Shown here: piece after piece, positions 56,780 to 64,000 of the stretch | Layout: each line of letters starts with the position of its first letter | Position numbering within the stretch: the stretch's first letter is position 1 | Translations under genes and position numbers: made by a program | Assembly: GCA_020543525.1 (NCBI GenBank) | Contig: JAHYIO010000042.1 | Span: forward strand, 1 to 64,000 | From: Coriolopsis trogii | Taxonomy: Eukaryota > Basidiomycota > Agaricomycetes > Polyporales > Polyporaceae | Length of the DNA stretch: 64,000 bases | Reading direction: 5' to 3' | Notes under the pieces: generated by a model | Database searches by the model: none | Told to the model about the DNA's origin: nothing | What the model saw: the letters and a program-made list of their open reading frames with translations, nothing else

Positions 56780-57400
56780 CAGTATCAGCTCCTCGAAAGA
56801 CGATGAAGGGTACGAGTCTGAAACAAAGGAGTAGCAGCGACGAGAATCAGAGCAGGCAATGGAGATTGTGCACGACAAGCAGACGTCCATGTCGGTCGTA
56901 TGTGGCAGATCATGTTGATGTCTCCAAGTTGATCTGGCCAGTCCGAGGCTCTGAAGGCGGGTGAATACTTTCTCCCAGTGGCTACCCCTCGTAGAGGGGT
57001 CTTTCCAGTCATGTGTGCGGCGGCGCGACCCGTCCACGTCCAGGAAAGGGAACGTCCGATCCAAGACCATGGCAGGGTACGAAGTCCCCTCAGCGCGCTG
57101 TGGTCACCCAATGTGTAGTACGCGAAGACGGTGTAGGAGAATGTCGTTTACATCAGCCTCCTCTAGATTGGCCTTTGGCCTCTGTGACGTGCACGCTGCT
57201 GAGAGATAGAGTGGAGAGCGCTTGGCAGCCCCGTGCGAGAGAGATGAGCCCGCATCCGGTGGGCATGGTCCTCTCTTTACTGCAGTCGAGGTGGAGATGT
57301 GTGAGTCGCGAAAACGAGTTGGCGAGGACCGCTAGATCTTTGTCGGAAATCAAAACTTCTAAGACATGCATAGCGAGAGTACGGAGGTGTTTGAGGGAGT
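56780..57400 (-). pseudogene. Decayed tandem copy of the F-box/LRR gene
   Basis: Similar to the C-terminal quarter of the neighbouring gene. LEVLISDKDLAVLANSFSRLTHLHLD matches the ISDEGIAVLAKSLPRLTQLRL stretch, and SLARGCQALSTLSLSSVHV matches SLARGCPALSTLSLSGARV. After a frame change, MVLDRTFPFLDVDGSRR and KVFTRLQSL match VFDRIFPFLNVAECRR and RVLCRLQKF. The F-box and most repeats are missing and the frames are broken. It is in the same orientation, so it arose by tandem duplication followed by decay. Confidence 0.7.
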
Positions 57401-58504
57401 CGAGAGACTGAACGAGGGACTCCAGAGAGGTTTGTCTGGCCTAGACCGGACGCCCCCACATGATGCCCGGTCCTCTTCAGAGACAGGTCCGCGCAGTGCT
57501 TCAAAGAGGCGAACTCTGTCAGGGATGATGCATGTATGCACTCTTAACATGGTGCAATCGGTCAAGCCTCACAAGGCGACGCGTGAAATGCGCAACTCAC
57601 CAGAATATTCCCGTAATTTGCGGCCAGGCGATTGAATATCTTTTCCCCCGTGCAATTGTCTCCATCTATCCGTCGGCGTCATCGTGTTCCATATACGCAG
57701 CGCTAGTGTCACGAACATAGACACATCTTGAGGAGCGGTTCAACGCTGGGAAGCTGGGACCATAATGTACGGAATACTACGGATGGCTGGCTCGTGGTAG
57801 TAGTCGGTGTTAGCTCGTGCTACGCAAGCCGCGAGTGTCGTCGTCAAAGGACCTGACATTGTCAGTAATGCCGCGAACAATGTCGGGTACATCCGAAGCA
57901 TGTCTCACAGCCATGGTGGGGGAAGGAGGAGACATTTGGGCCAGTCCACCCGGGGCGTAGACCGAGTCCGAAGCGAATCAGGTGGAAAGGTGTACTTCGA
58001 GGATGTGTGGATTGATCATGACACTAATTACCCCGATGTTTCACGGATACACTGGCGGAGTAAAATGTTTGTCAACCAGATAGCTTTTCAACCATACTAG
58101 TAGGTAGCGTCAACGTACGTTCGAGGTCGATGCAACGGTCCATTCTGACTCGGAATTTGTGGATGGCCTTGCGAAAGAAGACTAGGTTGCTTGCTAGACA
58201 TCGTTCTGCGCACGTTCAAACACATACACTTCTATGCCCGCGCGTGTACGCGCACTCGACATGGCACAGGGCATAATTGAGGTAGGATGAGATCAGGAGT
58301 GGCAAAGTGAGTGACGACTCGCGACCGTGCGCACGTCCAGAAGGGGCAGCCTGCTAGCGCTGGAAATGCTCGGGGGTTGCCGAGGGATGCCACGGCGTCT
58401 TGGGCGCTGCAGTTACACGTCGCAGTCACGGTGTGCTCCTCGTCATCGTTCTTGCCCTCAGGCCCTCTCTCCTCCTCCGCCATCACTCCCCTTCGTTCTT
58501 TGCC
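57401..58504. other. No gene; ERD2 promoter at the right end
   Basis: Possible further remnants of the decayed F-box copy up to about 57600, then non-coding sequence. The last 200 bp, CT-rich and ending at the ATG, form the likely ERD2 core promoter. Confidence 0.45.
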
Positions 58505-59840
58505 ATGAACTTGTTCCGGCTCTTTGGTATGCCCTTGGCTGCTGCACGCGTGTCTTCAGTCGCTGACTGGGGCTTGCGAATCCTGCAGGGGACTTGTCCC
58601 ACCTGGCGTCCATATTTATTCTGTTGCAGAAGATACAGTCAACGCGGTCATGTAGAGGTATGTGTACTTTCAAGACGTGTCTTGGCGCTGGGAGATACTG
58701 TATGCGGCGCGGTTGGTGGAATGGGAGTCTGCTTTCATGGGACATTCTGCTGGAAGAGACTGGAGGAACGTAGGAAAACGAACACTGGGCATAGGGCCCG
58801 CAACGATGGCTACGGCAGGGCCAACGGTTGGAAGTGTGTTGATTGTACTAGGAATGCACGAGCACGCCTGGAGTTATCGTTCTTCACTCGTGTCACCTCA
58901 GATTCAACGCCTCAACATTACCTACTAGGAGCGACCTCAGCGCTGACTGGGCTTTGCAGGTATCTCGTTCAAGACACAAGCTCTCTATGCGACCGTGTTC
59001 ATCACGCGTTATCTTGATCTCTTCTATGAATGGGTATCATTGTACAACTTCACCATGAAGGTCTTCTTCATCGCGAGTAGTTGCTACATCCTCTACCTCA
59101 TGAAGGTCAAATACAGGTACGGTGGTTCGCTTGACCTCCCTGCACCAAACCCCACTCATTGTTGCTCGCATATACTTGACTCAATGCAGGCCGACCCATG
59201 ACCCGTCCATAGACACGTTCCGCGTCGAGTACCTGCTTGGCCCCTGCGCTATCCTTGCCCTGCTCTTCCACTATAAGCTGACCATCCCCGAGCTCTTGTG
59301 GTCCTTCTCGATCTTCCTCGAAGCCGTAGCCATCCTCCCCCAACTCTTCCTCCTCCAGCGCACGGGCGAAGCAGAGACCATCACGACGCATTACCTTGCA
59401 GCTCTGGGTGCATACAGGGCACTCTATATTCCTAATTGGATCTACAGGTACGTCATTCCATTCCCTCCGCCATGTGTCCCTCAACTTCGCGGTCAATACG
59501 CACTTGGCCGACGTGTCCAGTATCGCCCACGCCCTCGTGACGCGACCTCTACATGTACGGGAGGTCGATTGAGCGCGTGCGATTGTCTCCTGGACAACCT
59601 TTCAGGTTCCCAACCCTTTGTATATCTGGGGGCTCATAGAAGTGTTACGTTGCAGATACTTTACGGAGGACTTGGTAGACCCTATTGCTGTAACGGCGGG
59701 AATCGTGCAGACGGCGCTCTACCTCGACTTCTTCTACGTCTACTTTACGAAGTACGTTCTTTGCTCCCGAGGTCTACTCTATGCACTGACGTCGCGCGCA
59801 CAGGGTGTTGCAAGGACAGAAGTTCGAGCTACCTGCATGA
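58505..59840 (+). CDS. ERD2: KDEL receptor Erd2 (ER lumen protein-retaining receptor)
   Basis: Seven-TM Golgi receptor that binds the C-terminal HDEL/KDEL of escaped ER proteins and returns them in COPI vesicles. Six exons (58505-58526, 58589-58657, 58960-59116, 59190-59447, 59656-59751, 59804-59840) give 212 residues, exactly the family length. Conserved blocks: MNLFRLFGDLSHLASIFILL, KIQSTRSCRGISFKTQALY, FITRYLDLF, VEYLLGPCAILALLF, LEAVAILPQLFLLQRTGEAE, HYLAALGAYRALYIPNWIYR, DPIAVTAGIVQTALYLDFFY, and the tail KVLQGQKFELPA. Exon 1 is only 22 nt. Introns 2 and 4 are long (302 and 208 nt) for this genome. It is single, intact and certain. Confidence 0.97.
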
Positions 59841-61883
59841 TCCCTTGTCATGTCCCAAAATAATGTATTTGCGTTTGCTCCCTGGTCTCTGGTTCGGACT
59901 GCGTGCATGGTCGACCGTTCTTGGCTCTGACACCTGCACTTTGCACTTTGATGCGTTTCTGGGCTGTCGACGTGGACACGGACAGGAGAGAGGCGACAAT
60001 GTATCTTATTCACGAGCTTGTTCTGCGTGTTTTGCAAGTGTCGTCCGGGCCGTGTTGTTGAAGTGGTATGTGGGACTTGAGTGGGCTATGAGCTCATCAT
60101 CGTTTTAGGCCATCTTGTGGTCTGTGTGGATTGTTGTCCGCATGCCACTATCAGAAGTTCCACAGGTCCACAAACGTCGACACGATTCACCCGTGCGGAC
60201 CTTGACTTTTGGGTTGGAGGGTACGTTTTTGTGGTTCTTCCGATGTTGAGACGCACTGATGACACTACTGAGCACAGATGTCACCATCCAATGACGAGAG
60301 CATGTCGATGATGGTCAACCCGAATGTGGCCTATGACGAGTGTTCGCGATCAGTCTCGTCCACAGTCCCGACATCACTCCACCTGCAATGTGTCTCGCAC
60401 GACTTGACGCGTACGATCATATCTGTCCCTCATGTTTACTTGGTGAGCTGTGCTCTTCGTCCAGTGTCTGCGTAACCTGTGGCGATGGACCTGATGCCCC
60501 GTATGCGTCTCCTCGTCCACAACATGGCGTCAAAGCACCCGTGACCCGCTACACCATGTTGTTCCTATTCCTAGCATAAATTGTGACATCCTGTCCGCCA
60601 GCGTAGTGCGTGGTTCGCCCGGCAACGTGTCTCCGAGACGGAACCTTGGAGGCTGTGTATTCGGAGGCTGCAGGACTCGGAGCAGTCCTACCACATCGAC
60701 GTGGAATTGGGACGTTACGGCACGCGCGACTGTTCACTACCTGGACATGCGCCGGCCAGCTGACCGTAAGGCTCTGTTGGGCTGAGGCTTTCCTGCGGCT
60801 GCAGCGAGATTCCAAGATGTGCTGATTCGTCTAGCCGATGCTCTGACCATTGATAGCATTTTGAACAGTGCGAATCGCGCTGTAGACATGTGCATGTATT
60901 CCTGGGACAGAGTGGCAGTCGCTGATGTGGACATCATCCTGTGGTTGAATTGTGGCAGCTGTCATTCATTTAGAGGACAACGGTATGTGGACACGAATAT
61001 CCGGCCCTGGTGGGGTGGTGTATGCGGTTTTGGCGACCAAACTGACTACTCCTTGGAGATGTTTGATAAATAGGCTGTCACGACTTCCCATCCTTTCCTC
61101 GACCAACGGTCTGCCTACATATGTCACAAACTGTGAGACTACATACACACCCGGTCGCAGCGGAGCATACGAGGCTATGGGTCACTGCGTCGTGCTGCTC
61201 AATGGACGAGCGTGTCATCACTACGGCGAGTTTCTCGAATTCTGAAATGGTTGAATATACTAATGCGACGCTACAATGCAGACTCAGGTGACCTTTATCT
61301 CCGTAGGGGGACCCGTTAGCCGAGATCATGGTGATCTGACTCGCGCGCGAGGCGTTGTGCAGGTTCTAGCACTAGGAGCTTGGTCGCGTAGACTACGCAG
61401 CTCTCGCTTGGAACATTGCGCGTTACATAGAAGTGAGACTCAGCTAATACAGTGGCTTAGAGGCGGTTCGGAGATATCGGCATGTGCCGTCAGTTTCCAG
61501 TCGGAGACCGGAAGTAGACGCTGTCAGTTGTCTCCCAACACCCATGTGTCCTCGGAGGGCCTACAAGACTCAGTGGCATAGGAGACGCAAGACATACAAC
61601 TTCCTTGGGTAAGCAACGCTTCACACTGCGTGATGTTTACTCAGACTTACGCAATATCGATCGGGTATGCAGCCGAGGAGGAACATGCGCTTCAGGAAAC
61701 AATGTCTTGGATCACGGTACACGACGCCCATATACAACATCCTGGTCTCAAACTACGTTATATGTAAGGAGAGCTCCCGTTACACGACGAAACATATACA
61801 AGTAACACAACTGTCCGCATAGCTCTGCAGTCCTGCGAGAAAGCCAAACAAAACACGCTCTGAGTCATGATAACACATACATC
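59841..61883. other. Decayed stretch with possible ZZ zinc-finger remnant
   Basis: No continuous gene on either strand. Near 60312-60450, readings in two frames (NPNVAYDECSRSVS, then ARLDAYDHICPSCLLGE) recall a ZZ-type zinc finger (NVxCDEC ... YDLCxxC), with the first Cys changed to Tyr and a frameshift in the middle. The remainder is unrecognised. Confidence 0.35.
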
Positions 61884-62843
61884 TCACTTTGGGATGATGA
61901 TGATCTTCAACATCGGCAGCCACGTGCCTTTGGTGACGCGGCGAATACCCACAAGATACACATCCTTCATGTAGACCTTTTGACCATCGACCAAAAGCGG
62001 TTTATCCGTCTTGCGAGCCGCATCCTAGTATCGACTCGAAGTGAACCTACGAATGTTCAACCCCAAGTTTGCTACTCACCAGGTACCTGCCCACTACCCT
62101 TGCAACATTCCTAGCCAATATTCTGCCATCCACCGGTTCGCGTTTGCCTACGTCCCGGAGGCATCTGATTTGTGCGCCGAATTCAGTAGCGCAACCCTTC
62201 ACCTGAAGTGAACGACTGTGAGCAAACCGGTCTCTGCACATCATCAGTCGCCTTGCATACACTCACTTTCACTCGAATATGTAGCTTGGAAGCGACATCG
62301 CTGGGCAGCGGAGCCGGCTCCTTCGCTCCCAAGAAGGTGTCGCATTGTTCGCCCACAGCATTTTGGAGCGCGACGGGGACCCTGTTGCTGTAGCAGAACT
62401 TGATGACAGTCTGCTTATCCAACGGCAGTGAGGGTGCATTGTCGTAGTTGATCACATCAAGATCCCTCTATTCTTCGGTGAGTACTCGAATTCGACACCG
62501 AAACCCAAAGTAATCGGCTGACTGACCATGATGCCGAGGTGAAGGCTCGATGGTTCGGGGGGTGGGAAGACTGTGGGGTATGGCTCGCCAAATTCCTCGA
62601 GCCATGTTGCGGCAACCAGCTTGGGGTGTCCGTCAACATTATCTTGGCTTCCATCGTGTGGCATCGACATCTCGAGTGCTGTCTACAGAGTCAACGTTTC
62701 GGCTGGCGATCATAAGGGTTCTAGGAACTCACAACAAACAAGTTTATGTCTGTGAACGATTGGGACAAGGGGTCGGGGTTCTGAACAGTAAAGAGCTCGA
62801 GGAGAATCACACAGGTGAGGTTGTTGACTGTGTAGCGAATGCG
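61884..62843 (-). CDS. Unrecognised five-exon gene, 5' end uncertain
   Basis: Exons 62843-62733, 62670-62527, 62467-62267, 62202-62080 and 62024-61884 are each a multiple of three. They are separated by introns of 55-64 nt with GT-AG ends, and run 239 codons to a TGA. Readable parts: CVILLELFTVQNPDPLSQSF, MSMPHDGSQDNVDGH, AATWLEEFGEPYPTVFPPP, NAPSLPLDKQTVIKFCYSNR, PVALQNAVGEQCDTFLGAKE, VKGCATEFGAQIRCLRDVG, VARVVGRYL and VYMKDVYLVGIRRVTKGTWLPMLKI. The clean intron structure argues for a real, recently functional gene. I do not recognise the family, and no start codon is evident upstream of 62843, so the first exon is missing or the gene is truncated. Confidence 0.6.
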
Positions 62844-64000
62844 CGAGCACAGAACTTATGTACGACCTAGCATTGGATATCCAGCACAAACTCGGTCACG
62901 CAAGGGATCAATGTCAAGATCATGGATAGGCAACCTCAACTGAAAAAGACAGGCCACACAGTATGCATACCCAGGAGACCCGGATCGCCGCCTCATGCAA
63001 GCGGATTCAGATCAGTTTTCTTTACACCCAGTAGATATTCAGCGCGTGCATGTGGGCATTTAGCTAACGGTTATCCATATCCAGGTTGCTCCGGATATAT
63101 CGATAGAGCTACACACGCCCAGGCATTCCTCACTACTTGACTAGGTTGCTCTTTCAAGCGGCCGCTCGTCTCCGACAGTGATTTGTGTTCTGTAAAACTT
63201 CTAGACAAACGCAACCGACGCGCTTGCTTGCTATCTGGTACGTCTTAGACTCTCAGACTCTCCGCCAAGTTATCTATGCGACGTTCCCAACAGCTTCACG
63301 TTCGCTCTTGGTACCTCACTGCGGACGGATGTGAGATGGATGGGTAGCCTGGTGGGCTCAGCGCTCCGTCAGGTTAGTTGCGTCGTCGATAAGTTCTTCA
63401 GCCCGTCGCTACCCGTTGACTGTCATCAGTGCGTCACTACCGCGAACCCCCGATACACTGCCAGATCATATTGAACTCAGGCTAGCGAATCGGATCAGGT
63501 GGTATTTCAGTTCACCGTCACTGACAGCTGCTTTACAGCGGAAATCTGGCACCTCGATTGCAGCTGGACGTCTGGATGACTATCAGGTGGTAATCATAGG
63601 TGTCTCCTGGATATTGGATATTGGAGTTCACCTAACAACTTTAGAGACACAGAAACGTCCGCAGGTCCCAGAAACTTGACTCTCACAGGATACTCAGGCT
63701 ATGCCCATGATCAGTGTTAGTAGCTCGGACAGCTGCTTCGGAATTGAACGACTATCGGCGCGGAAATTGCACGCGTTGTTTATCGTCGATGAATATACAT
63801 TTGATACCTTCGGGTAGCCAGATATTCATGTATTCCGGGACCGAGCCCGACAGGACACAGCAGCTACTTACACGAAGACGCGCTCATACAAAACAGGAGC
63901 ATAAGCGTGTCCCTGCAGAAGTTGGACTACTCTTACCCGAGACGGTGCGGGTATGGATTCACTGCGAATTTAGGGGCGCATGTGAAGAATCCATACAGTG
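62844..64000. other. No gene identified
   Basis: A frame at 63416-63679 has moderate protein character (LPDHIELRLANRIRWYFSS) but no recognisable family. The stretch ends at the window edge. Confidence 0.4.

Noticed and set aside
1..64000. CRISPR arrays, bacterial operons or phage genes
   Set aside because: No array of spaced repeats was seen, and the intron structure and gene families are fungal.

Overview
The window reads as nuclear DNA of a filamentous basidiomycete, most likely an Agaricomycete. Nearly every convincing gene is split by short GT-AG introns of about 50-65 nt, exons as short as 20 and 22 nt occur, and the recognisable families are fungal: a HET-domain protein, a basidiomycete-type 7-TM protein, Yar1, Erd2, a Yju3-type lipase, F-box/LRR proteins and a beta-lactamase-like hydrolase. 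I cannot name the species.

Layout. 1-7 kb: an unknown helical secreted-looking protein, then a graveyard in which the two halves of an elongation factor 2 pseudogene are separated by a block holding the wrecks of two unrelated genes. 8-14 kb: two paralogous genes of an unknown family, tail to tail, flank a tRNA-Ala(CGC) and an 11-exon RluA-type pseudouridine synthase gene; the second paralog is broken by an 8-nt deletion. 14-25 kb: an MFS transporter, a 1296-residue Ser/Pro-rich membrane protein, and a 756-residue low-complexity protein with a helical C-terminus. 25.3-26.2 kb: a non-autonomous DNA transposon with terminal inverted repeats and an 8-bp target duplication. 27-33 kb: a beta-lactamase-fold hydrolase, a polytopic membrane protein carrying an in-frame TAG, and YAR1.

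34-49 kb is the most rearranged part. It holds an intact RidA-type gene, a J-protein, a tRNA-Gln with an intron, a stand-alone NIF3/YqfO-insert-like domain protein and a HET-domain gene. Between them lie three relics of one unknown large family: an N-terminal piece at 34.3-35.3 kb, a near full-length wreck at 36.4-39.2 kb, and a C-terminal exon at 46.2-46.4 kb. A fragment matching the 3' end of the HET gene sits at 39.5 kb. A TA-flanked MITE whose ends fold into hairpins lies about 100 bp upstream of the HET start codon.

49-64 kb: a 7-TM gene with a 20-nt micro-exon, a monoglyceride lipase, an F-box/LRR gene with a decayed tandem copy, the KDEL receptor ERD2, and an unrecognised five-exon gene in an otherwise decayed stretch.

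There is no operon logic. The genes are separately transcribed, mostly housekeeping genes scattered among duplicated and decaying accessory genes. The recurring pattern is an inverted pair of paralogs flanking single-copy genes (8-14 kb and 34-39 kb), with at least one paralog of each pair degenerating. The best candidate for something undescribed is the HET-linked family of large, serially broken genes at 34-47 kb.
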